From NCBI GenBank assembly GCA_963931865.1, contig OZ007511.1:12436081-12500080 (forward strand): a stretch of 64,000 nt of DNA. The letters are read 5' to 3'. The stretch comes from Axinella damicornis. Its lineage: Eukaryota > Porifera > Demospongiae > Axinellida > Axinellidae. The notes beneath the pieces are model-generated. The model was not told the origin of the DNA, did not search any database, and worked only from the letters and a program-made list of their open reading frames with translations. Positions 32,351 to 44,372 of this stretch are shown one piece after another. The position numbers and the translations under genes were made by a program. Numbering within the stretch: position 1 is the stretch's first letter; each line of letters opens with the position of its first letter.

Positions 32351-32836
32351 AGGGGTGCTAGTTTTCCTAGGAAAAATTGCATGGGGGTGTCAGATTTCCA
32401 GGGGTACCGGGATGGGTGCAACTGCTGGTCACAAGAATCTCGGCTCATACGAGGGAGAAAAATGATTTTCGCACAGCACATACTTACCAGGAAGGGTTAA
32501 CAGGTGATTCAGGCCCTGCAGTGGCTACAGCTCTGGTGCTAGGTGATGATTTGCATAGCTGTTGAGGTAGCATTGTGGAAAAATGACGCTGAAAATTGAT
32601 CGTGTTACTGTGTAGCTTATCGACATTCTTCCTCATACTTTGTCGTGTAACTGGAGTATAATTTGTGCAGCTTCCACGGAACTGCAGTCTTCGGTCTCTC
32701 GAAATATGGCTTTTACGGCCACCTAACACGTTTCTTGTTTCCAGTATTACTGTATGTGATTTTATAATTAGCTAGCATGCACACCTCTGTCACCTTAAAA
32801 CAAAACAAGCCTCCAAGATCAACAGGTATAAAATAC

Positions 32837-32910
32837 CTTTCATAGAGATGTAGTCTTATCCTCTGCTGCAAGCCTCCGAAGGCAGGAACAGCCCAGAATG
32901 AAGCAATATA
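32837..32910 (-). other. Putative noncoding exon 2 of copy 2
   Basis: It is bounded by ATTCTTCTACAG and GTATTT. It contains TTCTGGGCTGTTCCTGCC and ends CTCTATGAAAG, matching 17294-17371. Confidence 0.5.
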
Positions 32911-33003
32911 CTGTAGAAGAATTGTTCATAGTGCAGTATGTAGAATAATCTGGTTAGCTACATGCACTATTCCCAGCAACAGGCCTAGTACTAGCTATAA
33001 TGA

Positions 33004-33005
33004 TG

Positions 33006-33043
<38 letters not shown>

Positions 33044-33056
33044 CAGATAGATAGCT
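33004..33056. repeat. (GATA)n microsatellite
   Basis: About twelve gata units with one gaca variant. Confidence 0.9.
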
Positions 33057-33200
33057 AGATTATTTTCAACAGGAATGTCTCATCAGCCAGTGGCTGTGGT
33101 CTACCTGTGCATGAGGATGGAATGACATTGAATTACGTAGCAAAATTAGGTATTCCTCGCCTACCATCCTTATTGCATGACAGCATGTAGTTAAACTCAC

Positions 33201-33285
33201 CTAGGATTAATTGTGCAGCGCAGCTGTTCTTCAAGTTCTCCTATACTGCAGACCACGTCGGCCGGCAATAGCAATAGCAATGTAG
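33201..33285 (-). other. Putative noncoding exon 1 of copy 2
   Basis: It ends ATCCTAG|GTGAGTT. The 5' edge is estimated from the TATA box at 33315-33309. There is no ATG in the segment. Confidence 0.5.
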
Positions 33286-33308
33286 CTAGCGATAGCTACT
33301 AAGGTGAC

Positions 33309-33315
33309 TTATATA
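33309..33315 (-). promoter_or_regulatory. TATA box for copy 2
   Basis: TATATAA on the minus strand, in the same position relative to the exon-1 donor as in copy 1. Confidence 0.45.
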
Positions 33316-36300
33316 CGCAGTAGTTAATTAACATGCATGCATGCCATTCCTGATTGGTTTAGAGGGTAATGTCCAACGTGCATGTTCCAGGAAACCATGT
33401 CAGTGTTTTAGGCCACTGCAAATTAGACTTTAATTTCCCCATCCACCCCTACCCCTTCCTGGAATTTCCTTGCAGCATGTCCATTTACTTATCCATCACT
33501 GTGAATATCATTAATTACCAGTACCAGGAACTACACAATACAAATTGACCACAAAACATGACACTGTCTAAACAGGATACAAAAGGTAAAAGGTCACTGA
33601 CAGATCTTATATAGCTCTGGACTTCTTAACATTGGCGGCAATCTGTGGCTTGTCTCCACACCCCTCACACTGGGGATAGTACTGTTCCTTGTCATTCCAG
33701 GGAGCAACTGCATATAGCTATCTGTAAACCTCCCTGAATAGTACAATTTTTCTATTGGCTCCTCACAGGACATTTGACGGACAAAGACAGTGTCTTTGAG
33801 GTGTTCTGGGATATCTGCATCCTGCAGCTGTGCTCCACAAGAGAAAGACAAGCCATCCAGTGACTGTTCTAGTTGCAGCTTCTCTGCTGATTACAGTGGA
33901 GTAACACTTCACATAGTAGTCTTGATATAGTACCCAAAGACAGCAGTGACAGCAGAAACTAGCAGACTGCTGTCGGACAGCATCCAAGGATCTTCCCACT
34001 CGTATCTCTTCAATTCCATGATCATCCCCACTCTCAATCCTTTCCAGCACAACTAGCCTCATTCCCATGCCTCGGGCCTGGGAACGAGGCTACAGTACAA
34101 CCTACAAAGTACCAAAAACAACAGTCATTCTATGTTTTTTGTGTTTGACAAAACGTTCTCCCTGAGGACGAATAACCACTATTAAAGGGAGAAATCTCGG
34201 GGACGAGACAGCTAATAACGTATTTTAATAGCCGTTTCGTACAATTTGGCCAAGGTTAGACAGTCATTATCACTGCTCAGGATTGTCCAACAAAGTAGGG
34301 ACTTGCTGCAACATGTATCATTCAATCTTCGGTCAGCCATTTCTTTCAAAATTTTCTGCCCCTAGAAGAGGTGTGTTTCACATGCTGTCTGCTTTACGCG
34401 CTTCAGTAAGTCTTCACCGCCCAGCAAAAAATCCTGTCATCTTGCTAGCCTCGTTCCCAGGCCTGGGAATTAGGCTAAGCTGTTATCTGTTTCAAAAACT
34501 GCTATAGCAGATGGATGCTCTCTCAAGCTTGATGGAATCCAATTAATATCATCCCCCTTGCAATTCCATCAAGTGTCCATCTGCCAGCTACATACTCTGA
34601 ATAGCTAGCATAATTATTCATAGCTAGTAGATGCATGTCCCTTGATGGAATTGCAAGAAGGAATGATGTATTCCAAGCCAGCATCTATTGCTTGTCAATG
34701 CTTGATTCCATTTTGATCCTGGTCGTGAATGTCAATTAGCAGTGACACTTAACACCAATGAAGTTTCATAGTTCCGGTCATTCAGGACATACTCACATCT
34801 GTTAAGGCAAGCTCACTACAAAACAGCGCCCGGCGCATAGTATTTGCACTTCCTGTACAAATGTTTATACAAGCACACTTTGGCTGAAAAGACTCAAGAG
34901 GGTGTGAAATTTCATCAAAGGCATGTTGGTCAGATGATTTGTGGTTTACCGCGTCCCACAATGCTAATTGACTAGTTTGGCCGGCTGGAAGCACGGAATA
35001 GCAAACTGTTCGTGCGAGTTATCGTTTACCGCTACCAAATCGTTCATAGATGGAGACCAGTTTTTGGTAGGAGATTCTTCCAGGCTTGTACATTCGAATT
35101 CTGGGTGGAAAATTTGTCCTACTCTTTCCTGGTAAGAGCAGGGCCTTCGTGAATACTTAATTAGGCGGCATTTTGACGCTAAATTTAGCTATTTGTTTAC
35201 TTATCTCTCAACAACAGTGGACAGTACAAATTTTCCACTTAGATTACTGTAGCACGTACCGAAAGCTTTCGAATGATATATAATTTGGGCAATTTTAGGT
35301 GCATTTTGGTAACGGTAAACGGAAAAGAAGCGGTTAAGGACAGTCATAATTAGTGGATTGTTTACCGGAAACAATTACGTCACCATGGCAACTAATATAT
35401 TCAATTTCATTGTACACTTGTTTACTAAAGATTCATGGGTACCAGCTACTCTAGAAGCAATGGTATCTCAGATAATGCAGCATTCTTCTGTGGTTGTTTT
35501 GCTCCATCTTGACTTCTATGAATCTGTGAGCTTGCCTTAACTGGTGTGAGTAGCTTGTTTTGGTTTCAAGGGGTATATAGTCACTTATGTGCCGCCTGTA
35601 GAACCATTTCCTATGGAATGTATTTTGTATTCATGATCATGGAAATTGATATTACTCACATAGGATCTGAGGTCTGAATACTATAGTGATCATTGAACGT
35701 TTCGGCAAGTATCATTGAAGTTCCAGATTCCCATTGAATGTTGCATTAAAAGTCGTGGGGTTCCGTTGACTATCATGCTTATACCACTTCAGCTATCAAT
35801 GCCTATCACTGAATTGTATTACTGGTCCAACTTCAACCGTAGAATCAAGTTTGAGGTATATCGTTGAAGTGTCATTGCTAATTGAATTTCATATGTTCAA
35901 TAGACCTACTACTGCAAACAGCTTAAACAAGCGGCAGAGCATGATTGTACAAAGTATTAACGCCTAATATTAAACCTCCCATATAAATTCTTATGGGCTT
36001 ATGGGTATCCTCCGGGCTCATTTGGCTGCTACAGGGTGCAATATTGGTTAAATTTGCGAACAGGATCAAAATGGAATCAAGCAATCAATGCTCTTTTTAA
36101 GGTTGAGCGGATCAAGATGCACTACTTAACTAATTAAGCAACTAATATTAATTAAGATTAGGCAGTTTACACAATGAATTGAGCCAGGCAATGATTTTGA
36201 CCTTTGAACCCTTAGGAAATTAAGCGCCTCAGACTAGAAAGATCAAACAATCAAAGACGTTTTCACTGCATGATCAAGACTCTTGATCCTGGTTGCATAT

Positions 36301-36736
36301 AATTATGTCATGCAATAATTATGTAAGCGACAACCCCTTGGCGAAGTAGTCTCGTCCAATATCTATTCCATACATCCAATGAGAACCTGGGAGCAAGGTT
36401 TCTTGTCACAGATTGTGTTAAAAAAAATTTATTGGCAGCAAAATTTGCACTGAAGTGGTACAAATTTTGACAGTACATAAATGACGACTGCTCCATAATA
36501 ATTTAAAATCATCTGATCCAAGCTACAGTTTTAAGTCGAAATTTGACTGCAGGACAATTTAGCATCTCTGTACACTGGAAACTGCCAAGTGGAATAAACA
36601 CATAGCATTGGTACTGTACTATACTGTAGCATACGATGCATTGGTACTGTACTATACTGTAGCATACGATGCACTTAGTACACAAAAATAGACACACTTA
36701 TTGATGCAGATATGACATAAAAATCTTCCTTTGTGC
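33316..36736. other. Intergenic region with small foldback repeats
   Basis: No coding gene is supported. Contents include two TAGCC MITEs (34054-34092, 34446-34477). There is an inverted repeat around 34553-34670 (CTTGCAATTCCATCAAG and inverse). An imperfect inverted pair lies near 35023 and 35305 (cgtttaccg). A 33-bp direct duplication lies near 36606-36672. Most of the rest is AT-rich with no recognised signal. Confidence 0.5.
34054..34092. mobile_element. Minimal TAGCC-family MITE with 9-bp target duplication
   Basis: A 39-bp element consists only of the two ends. Flanks cagcacaac (34045-34053) and cagtacaac (34093-34101) match at 8 of 9 positions. Confidence 0.72.
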
Positions 36737-37801
36737 CTATGAGTGGCGCTCGTCTGCATTTGTTGCTAAACTGCCTGAATAGTCATCGCTCAGCGGACGT
36801 TTTGCCCAATCCTGATCTAGCTGCATCAGCTTTGTGACGAACTCCTCCATACATGAATACTCCTTTGGTTCAAGCAGGGAAAACTCTTGCACAAAGTACA
36901 TGAAATGGAGAAACAAGGTGTTCAACCCGTCGTGCAGAGCCAGTCTCAGTACCTCTTGAAAGTGGTGATAGTATATGTGAGCCAGTATGGCAAAGTAAGT
37001 CCGAAAGATCTTTCTCACAGTTGGAACAAATTCCACAGGAAACTCAAAACCTGCAGTATTGTGGGTTTGATGAAAAAATACATGCAGACTCAGTGACTCA
37101 CTCACAGTACAAAACAAGCACTACAGGTCAATTGTGGGCTACAATTCCTCCCCCCTTTTAACAATTTTTACACTGAATAGCAAAAACCGTAGAGCAGACC
37201 ACTTCAACATGTGGTGAGCCATAGAAACTGTTACTGTTGCTGAGGCCTCGATGTTCGAGCAGATGTTTGAACATGCAACTCTTCCCACATCATTCCCATC
37301 CTGCACTTTCCACAATGAGGTACTTGAAGAGCTAATACCAACCCAAGCCTGAAGTCTGCATTATAGAGGTAATTACACATCTTTGTAGCACGGTCATTTT
37401 CTGGAAAAGTGCATGCAATCCAAACTGCTGTGAACTCTGTCCATTAGACCCCACTGATGGTACAGCCCTAAGGCTTCACTTCCACATTGTTTTAGATCGC
37501 ACATATTGTTGCAGAAAATCTGAAGCATGCAACACTTCAGAATGCACATTAAGGTTCCTTTTCTGTCATATACGGGCAAGTCCACACTGCCGACCAACAT
37601 ACGGGGAGATCCACTTGTATACAACTCCTCTACAGCACTAAGCAGTTACCTATTATCTGTATACACTTACCAAATTTAGTGGGAAATATTTGTTCATTTC
37701 GTAGCTGTCTCTGAATCTGAGCTAACGAGGTATCGATGAACTGCTTTGCAGGTAGTCTAGTCTTCTTGCTTCCCTTTCTGTCATCTAGCCAATCGAATGA
37801 T
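36737..37801 (-). CDS. MOB2: MOB kinase activator, closest to MOB2, last two exons (5' part not identified)
   Basis: MOB proteins bind and regulate NDR/LATS-type AGC kinases (family knowledge). Exon 37801-37671 encodes SFDWLDDRKG, KTRLPAKQFIDTSLAQIQRQ and NEQIFPTKF, ending at a GTAAGT donor. Exon 37050-36737 begins GFEFPVEFVPTVRKIFR after CTGCAG. Phase 1 matches at both sides of the join. The segment AHIYYHHF carries the two zinc-binding His residues. LNTLFLHFMYFVQEFSLLEPKE resembles MOB2 more than MOB1, MOB3 or MOB4. The stop is at 36737-36739. The exons with the zinc-binding Cys pair and N-terminus should lie above 37.8 kb. I could not recognise them, possibly because of transposon insertions there (38093-38707), so I cannot say the gene is whole. 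Confidence 0.82.
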
Positions 37802-38092
37802 CTGGTGTGGTGGGGGATACAACACTAGTACTGAGGGCAGCAATTCATTATGCATATTTGGGATCATGACTAAGTCACCCGAATAGCAATGTTCTCCCTG
37901 CAATGGGGCATTTGGGGTCCTTTGAGGTAATGCTAAAACCACTGGATGGCGTTCAACCAAGCCAGGAACAACTAGCTCACTGGTACCGGGACAGATCTTG
38001 TCTGGATGTGTCAGATAAACTGATATAAAAAAATATCGTTGGTAATCCAGTCCACGAAAATGTTATGACGCAAAATAATAAGTTTGACAACA

Positions 38093-38707
38093 CAGTAGGA
38101 GAGATGGAAAAGTTCCCATTCTGTTTGCGTGCAACCATGCTAGCATTTCAAACCATGATTCCCAAACAGTGATACAACAGTAGTTACGGTACGTTAGGTT
38201 CCGTTCTGATTTGTACCCGTGCCGTTATGTAGTTGAGCAAAGCAAATTCATACACTTCAAAACTGCGAGTATGTGCGAAGTGTGTTAACGTTTCTTCACA
38301 GCAGTGTTGCTCTTCGGCTTCCCTCTACTAGGTGTGCTTCACAGCAGTGTTGCTCTTTAATTCCCACTAGTGAGTGTACTGAAGGAACAGCTCAATGAAG
38401 TCACTGTTGTGTCCTGACTGAGTTCGATGTCGTGACAATCGCTCGACGTTCTACAGTACTTCAATGTCCCAATTCAAGTCCGATTGATATCACTCTACGT
38501 CCTGGTTGTTCGCTCGGTGTACAAAATTATGAACACTCATCGTACAATGGAGACAAAAACAGAACGGTATTTTAACGTTTAAATGCACATGCACACGGTT
38601 AATGTAATTTGCACTGAACGGAATGGAAACGGAACGGCAACGGTTAATAGCGTTGCACGGCCTTGCAATGCAAACGGAACGGGAACTTTTCCATGTCTCC
38701 AACAATA
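38093..38707. mobile_element. CAGTAG-ended TIR element, about 615 bp
   Basis: The left end CAGTAGGAGAGATGGAAAAG is mirrored near 38690 (aacttttccatgtctcc). The subterminal AAGTTCCCRTTCYGTTTGC resembles the ends of the Tc1/mariner-like element at 43014-44714. No transposase frame remains. Confidence 0.65.
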
Positions 38708-38875
38708 CGGTACTCCAAGTTTTAGTGGTGTTGAAGATGTACAGACTTTGGAATGATTACAGTGCCATATGCTGAGGACTGTGGCTACTTATTTCGTTGC
38801 TGCAGAGGGGAGGCCGAACTGGGTAAAGAGTTTTTTCCTGGCAATTAGCAACACACCTGTACATGTTTGATGCTA

Positions 38876-38975
38876 ATTAAACCAGGTCCCCAGGGACTGA
38901 TGGCTTAATGTCTCCTCCGAAGGACACAAAGTAACCATTCTCTATTTGCCTGAGTGCACTCTGAAGAGAAAGAAA
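38876..38975 (-). mobile_element. SINE fragment
   Basis: On the minus strand CCTTCGGAGGAGACATTAAG followed by ccatcagtccctgg resembles the conserved body of tRNA-derived SINEs and the copy at 5490-5760. Confidence 0.4.
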
Positions 38976-39029
38976 GTCTCTGTTGCCTAGTGGGGCTAAT
39001 TAGAAGCTGGGACCTCAAGGTTCTTGGAA

Positions 39030-39330
39030 CATGTGCATACATGCAACTACCCACTGGAATATGTGCATGGCCAAGCATAGTTAGCTCACTACCCACACAG
39101 CTCCTGGAATAATGGAAAAGCATAGTAAGCTCACTACTCACATAGTTCCTGGAATATGAGCATGGCCAAGCATAGTTAGCTCACTACCCACATAGTTCTT
39201 GGAATATGAGCATGGCCAAGCATAGTTAGCTCACTACCCACATATTCTTGGAATATGTACATGGACAAGCATAGTTAGCTCACAACCCACATACATGTAG
39301 TTCCTGGAATATGTACATAGTTAGCTCACA
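39030..39330. repeat. Minisatellite, about 55-bp units, five or six copies
   Basis: Units share CAAGCATAGTTAGCTCACTA and TTCTTGGAATATG/TTCCTGGAATATG with moderate divergence. There is no coding content. Confidence 0.8.
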
Positions 39331-39588
39331 GCCAGTCCTGGAACATTACATGAATAGTTGGCCCACAAGCACTACCATTATGGCTCCCAGAAACAGAACA
39401 CATTACCAGGAACTTGATGTGACATGACCACAAAGGAAGAGGTTTGTTGGGATGATCAGTGGCCATGTTACACTCCTGGTATATAAAGAAATTGTAATAA
39501 CCTCACAGCTCGCAGGAAAGGCCTACAAAGTTTCTGACTACACTGTCGTGATCACGACACAAGCTTACAATTTTGCGCTGAAACTCAC

Positions 39589-39635
39589 CTTGTTGCTGGA
39601 GATATGAGCACTTCTGTCGTGCCGTCGGTTGCCAT
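39589..39635 (-). other. Candidate first coding exon A
   Basis: ATG at 39635 reads MATDGTTEVLISPAT and ends at a good donor (AG|GTGAGT, phase 2). It lies upstream of the MOB2-like exons on the same strand and could belong to that gene, but nothing in the peptide proves it. It is one of two tandemly duplicated blocks (see exon B). Confidence 0.25.
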
Positions 39636-39754
39636 TGCTCGAGCGCTCACTTCGACTTTCGTTGCCTGTATAGCTCTCACGAAAGACCAACAAAGATTCT
39701 GACAACACGGTCATGATCGCTCTCATTCACTGACGCTTACTTGCCGAAACTCAC

Positions 39755-39811
39755 CGTACTGGCAAAGTTGTGAGCACTGTAATAATTTCTTGCCTTCCCT
39801 TTGGCCGCCAT
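39755..39811 (-). other. Candidate first coding exon B (tandem duplicate of A)
   Basis: ATG at 39811 reads MAAKGKARNYYSAHNFAST and ends at GTGAGTTTCGGC, phase 0. The flanks repeat those of exon A (donor context GTGAGTTTC; upstream gtcagaayctttg). An E-box CACGTG lies just upstream near 39839. Confidence 0.25.
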
Positions 39812-40407
39812 TGCTAGCAATCGACTGAGTGTGGTTGCCACGTGGCATGTGCATTAATTGGAACGAACTGCAATACTTAGTTTGCACTACGGCGAGTCGC
39901 AACCGGGGTTGCAACAGCTACCAGGAGTGCGGTTGCCCCTCAAAAGCTGTACTAGGTAACTTTATTAACATGATCGCTTGTGTTCCTGGAACATGTGCAT
40001 GCACATGCCAAGTACATGTACCGTTGGCTTTCAAGGACAACAATCTTGTTTGTACTCCTGTCGCATCCAGTCCTAGAAGTGTTCAAGAACTAATGTGCTA
40101 TCATGGTACCATGAAAGCCACCCGTCGTCTGATTGTGGTTTGTGCATTGACGTGAAGCAGGCTGCTAGCTTGCTATATACATGTGTGGTCAGTTACATCA
40201 ACAGGTAGTGCAACTTGGTAGAAAAAAGAAAACAATCCTTTACAAGTATCAAGGTTTTGACGGTGAATTGCATACTTAGTAATTGTGTTAGTGAACGTGT
40301 AACACATGATAAACGTTTGCAAGCTCACAAAAAACTCGCATTATCACAATCATACCCAGCAGGAGCCCATAACAAGAAGGAGTGTCCAACTTACAGCCTC
40401 AGAACAC

Positions 40408-40995
40408 AGCCTCGTTCCCGGGCTCTCTCTTCAAAAAACGGGGGGAGGAGAGAGCCTGGTAACATTTGCGTGAAAAGCTGTTGACTTTCAGTGCCTGGAT
40501 CAGGAGGAACCAATCAGATTGCAGAACAAAACCACGTGAAGACGTGATTATTTTGTAGGTGTTTACCTTCACTGCCGTGCTAACCCACGAATTGTAGACT
40601 CAGAACTGAACGCTCCGGGACAGAGTACCTCTCAATGATTGGCGAAAGGCAGTTGACAGGGTGTGTGAGAGGGCCACTGGTCTGGTCTCGCTATTCACTG
40701 TGGTTTGTTTGCCGGACCAGCTCGCTCGTTGTTTGTTGCTGCTTACAGGATCGACGGTTCACAAGGTGAGCTCTCCTGGTTAGCTGTAGAAGTGTCTAGA
40801 ACTTCGATGAAGCTGGGGATGCCTTGAAAACGAAGAGTCCTATTTTCAATTGCACGTGACTGATTTGTAACTCACGCGACATTTACCACAAAAACAGGAG
40901 TGTCCTTCGTTTATCACATGAATGATGACTCGCCGGAAGTCGACAGCTTTTCTTGCTAATGGTACCAGGCTCTCTTCTCTCCTCCCCCTGCCTGC
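40408..40995. mobile_element. TAGCC-family composite MITE, larger copy
   Basis: The left part matches the end and body of the 377-bp element at 47363-47739 in direct or reverse sense (GAGAGAGCCTGGTAACAT, CAGAACTGAACGCTCC). The right end retains AAGTCGACAGCTTTTC and accaggctctctt. Extra unique sequence sits between them, so it is either the longer ancestor or an interrupted copy. Confidence 0.55.
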
Positions 40996-41291
40996 TGGTT
41001 TGTGATATATAACAAGTGCTATTATACCAGACTTGTTCTCATAGTTGCATGCTCCTTCTCGTTATGGGCTCCTGATCCAGCCTGTGGAAACTTCACATGA
41101 GCAGATCTTTGGCTTACTCTTTTCCTGCTGTCATTGCCGGACATGTTGTTTGTGTGCACATCTCTGACACTGTGCCGAACTGCACGTTGATATGGTTAAA
41201 GAATCCTAGGGCTGCAGAATGATCAAAAAGTACTGCTAATCAAAGGGGAAACAATTTATCCAGCACAAGAGACACATGTAGCAATTGCAGG

Positions 41292-41344
41292 ACACCTGTA
41301 GCCTAGCCAGTTGTACTGCTTCCTACTGGCTAGGCTACAGGTGT
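41292..41344. repeat. 20-bp perfect inverted repeat
   Basis: ACACCTGTAGCCTAGCCAGT (41292-41311) pairs exactly with 41325-41344 around a 13-nt loop. Confidence 0.75.
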
Positions 41345-41570
41345 TGAAATGAGGCCATTGGCCCAAACCGACATCTGCACAAACCGTGGATACCAGGCGC
41401 CCTCTCCTCCATGCCTGGGTTCGAGGCTATGCCAACCTCAGACAGCAGGAACAGGTGAGACTTTGGATTGATGCCATAATGCTCAATATCCACTAGGCTA
41501 GAACCAAGATCAGCGAGACTCTAGTTAATGAATTTCGTGAGTGACACTGCATAGAAATCTGTGAGTCACA

Positions 41571-42010
41571 TAGTCTCGTTCCCAGGCCGTGTAGGAGAAA
41601 CAGCCTGGCAACTTACGCGAGTTCAAAATGTTACTTCCGCTGCCAGAGAGATGGCAGAACCAATCACATTTCAGAACGTTATCACATGACAACAGTAAAC
41701 CGAATTGCGTCACGCATTGAAACGTCGCAGTCACACCCATTAATCACAGTATAGTCGATCGCTCGATCGCGCTAGTGTAGGTGCTCTGCACAATGAATTC
41801 TGTTTGTTCGTCTTCTGCTTGCCTTCCATCGCAGAACCTACAGTAAACAGTTGCTTCCACGAGCAGGAAAGGACCGTTCTCAGCAGGTGGAAGTATCAGG
41901 AGTATCACGTGAACTTCACTGCTTGAATGACGTATACAATTTCCGTGACGTTACATCCATATACAGCTTGAACTCGTGGAAGTTGCCAGGCCATTTCTTC
42001 CTCAAGGCTA
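41571..42010. mobile_element. TAGCC-family element, about 440 bp (subfamily E)
   Basis: It shares its interior in inverted orientation with 57699-58157 (CGAGCAGGAAAGGACCGTTC; AACGTCGCAGTCACACCC). Ends are TAGTCTCGTTCCCAGGCC and the inverse-like CTCAAGGCTA. Confidence 0.65.
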
Positions 42011-42224
42011 ATTGGCCAGGTGCGAAACATTCCCAGCTGTGCCTGACACTCACAGTTTGTAGCCAGCCATTCATGGATGTCTGTTCTGGGTGGTAGTCTG
42101 GTGAGCTTTTGTAGCTTGCCGGCAACCGTGGGGTAGATGGCCAGGGCGCCTCGTTCTAGGAAAGGAGGTTTCTTCTCCTCACTGATACTGTTAGACGGGG
42201 CCTTCCTGTGTTTGTGTGGGGGGT

Positions 42225-42242
42225 GTGGGGGTGTGTGTGTGT

Positions 42243-42286
<44 letters not shown>
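42225..42286. repeat. (GT)n followed by G30 tract
   Basis: A gt microsatellite runs directly into about 30 consecutive G (42257-42286). Confidence 0.9.
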
Positions 42287-42287
<1 letters not shown>

Positions 42288-43149
42288 GTGCAGGTAGGTG
42301 TGGGTGGGAGGGTAAAGAAAGGAAAGTATGAATCATCGTTGTTTGGGTACTACAATCAAGTGAAGCTTGTGTTCTTGCGAAGTTATGAATAATGAAATTC
42401 ATAGCATTCTAACATGACCATAAATTTTCTGTGGGAAGCTATTATCTTGCTGCAGTTTGACTGCACTAAGAAGGACCTACATTTGTATATACACCATGTA
42501 CTTAATCTGTCTAAATGCCACTCAAGGGGGGGGGAGGAGTACCCTGAAGGACTAAGCAAAGGGGGAGCACCTCCTGGAACACTGAGTGAAAGTACTTCAC
42601 ACCAACTTATCACCCTCTTCTGGCAAGTGCTACCACAATTGCCATAACTGGGTGTCTTACAACAAACATGTATGGGCTCACTACACAGAATGGCATGTAG
42701 GGATTTAAACTGGTTGGACAGACAAATACAGCCCTTCAGTGTGGTCTTCACTTGTGTTTGCAGTTTACATTATACATAGATTTATTGAGCATGAGGCGAT
42801 TCATGGCTGACTGTGGAATTCTGCTGCTGGAAGTCACCAGATACAACTGGAGATTACTACAAATTACTGGAGATTACTGGAGATTACTAGAGATTACTAG
42901 AGGGGAACTCACTGGCACTGCTGTATGCTCCCCATGAATTCTGCAGCGGGTATCTATACACGTACTTGTTTCAATAGTGTCAAGGGTCTGGGCAGTGCAG
43001 CATAGCACTAGTACAGTAGCGGTCAGAAAAAAGTTCCCGTTCCGTTCCGGTATTGCGAGCGTACTACGCTAATAAACGTTCGCGTTTCGTAATCGTTCCG
43101 TTTTTACGTTCCATTTTTACGTTCCGTAATCGCGCTATTGCGATACGTA

Positions 43150-43737
43150 CAGTAGCAGTCAATAAAAAGTTTACGTTCCGTTTACAAACAACGATCGTTC
43201 TACGGTGAGAAACGGCTCAGAAAACGGTGTGAAATTATTGCTACGTCAGCGTTTATACGCACTGTTTTTACGGTATACAAGCGTAGTAAAAACTTTTAAC
43301 GCTTATAGCGGATGCAGCCTAGGTCCGACGCTGTTCTACCTGGGTTATGTTTTAGGCCCTGGATCTCTCTCCTTGCTGGTCTTTGTTCGATGTCCACAGC
43401 TTTCGCAGAACCGGAGATACAGTGGCAATGCGATCGATCGCTTCCGAAAACCCCGCCCACCAAGCGAAAGCTCTTGGAACTTGCACATCCTTCGAAAGGT
43501 CTGGCTGATTTTTAAATATGCCTTATTGGAAGGCCTTAACTATACGCTGGCGTTTGTCCCTTGTCTGTAGCTTACTTGTAACCGGAGATAAAAGTCGACG
43601 AACTTGGCCGCTTACTTGCGACGGCGATAATTGCTGACTCAGCAACCGTAGTACGGGCAGATTGCGTAACAACGGAACGGACCGTAGAACGATCGTTGTT
43701 TGTAAACGGAACGTAAACTTTTTATTGACTGCTACTG
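43150..43737. mobile_element. Inner TIR element, CAGTAGCAGTC family, copy A (588 bp)
   Basis: CAGTAGCAGTCAATAAAAAG and its exact inverse form the ends, flanked by TA. The interior is shared with copy B (60217-60717). It carries a short frame MSTAFAEPEIQWQCDRSLP ending at a GT donor-like site, perhaps the first exon of a former transposase. Confidence 0.78.
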
Positions 43738-43870
43738 TATGAAGCACGTGACCATTCTCCGAAGTGTGATACAGTTCTGACAGTCAAGCGCCTGCAAGGA
43801 GATCTCAACATTCAACGATACAGCTACTGCACAGCCGACGACGACTACTACGAAGGCTATCGCCGCGATC

Positions 43871-43918
43871 ATGGTGTATTCGGGGTACAAAAAGCAGCGA
43901 ATCCTCGCGTACTACTGG
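43871..43918 (+). pseudogene. Remnant of Tc1-like transposase N-terminus
   Basis: Sixteen codons, MVYSGYKKQRILAYYW, resemble the first helix of the paired-like DNA-binding domain in Tc1-type transposases. The frame is destroyed where the foldback begins. The assignment is by remembered family pattern and the remnant is short. Confidence 0.4.
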
Positions 43919-44372
43919 TGGACTGGACTGGACTCACCCAAAAATCTGTAAGATGCCTTTTGCAGTGTAGGACAGAAGCTAAGCATACTTATTTATTCAC
44001 TAAAGTTGCTTGCATAGCCTGCTTTAGTGTCTTTCCTCGAGTCGGTAGAGGTCAAAGGTCACGTGCATATTTAATGAGCTCCAGCAAAATGCGCTTCAGT
44101 CAGTCGTGGATGATAGAGAAATATTATTTTCTGTTTCTATGCTTCAGCAAAAGGCTGGAGTTCGATGTCTGCGGTAAATAAATGCTCTTCTAATCTTTTC
44201 ATTGAAGCTCATTAAATATGCACGTGACCTTTGACCTCTACCGATTCGAGGAAAGACACTAAAGCAGGCTATGCAAGCAACTTTAGTGAATAAATAAGTA
44301 TGCTTAGCTTCTGTCCTACACTGAAAAAGGCATCTTACAGATTTTTGGGTGAGTCCAGTCCAGTCCACCAGT
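43913..44372. repeat. Long foldback, arms about 165 bp, loop about 120 bp
   Basis: The left arm starts ACTGGTGGACTGGACTGGAC and its inverse ends at about 44372. The arms remain highly similar through GGTCAAAGGTCACGTGCATA. It would form a very stable hairpin. Confidence 0.85.

Larger units (their letters stand above)
28058..32836. other. Inferred intron/upstream region of copy 2 with mobile elements
   Basis: No host coding exon is supported. It holds a LINE tail (29040-29445), a 21-bp inverted repeat (30175-30282), two TIR elements (30486-30821, 30987-31757) and a direct duplication (32023-32350). The part at 28060-28900 is AT-rich with no recognised feature. Confidence 0.5.

Noticed and set aside
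37802..38010. Open minus-strand stretch HPDKICPGTSELVVPGLVE upstream of the MOB2-like exons
   Set aside because: It does not resemble the expected MOB zinc-binding region, and no boundaries could be defined.
42383..42751. 122-codon minus-strand frame
   Set aside because: Cys-rich but without a pattern of any known family; no splice context or codon signal to support it.
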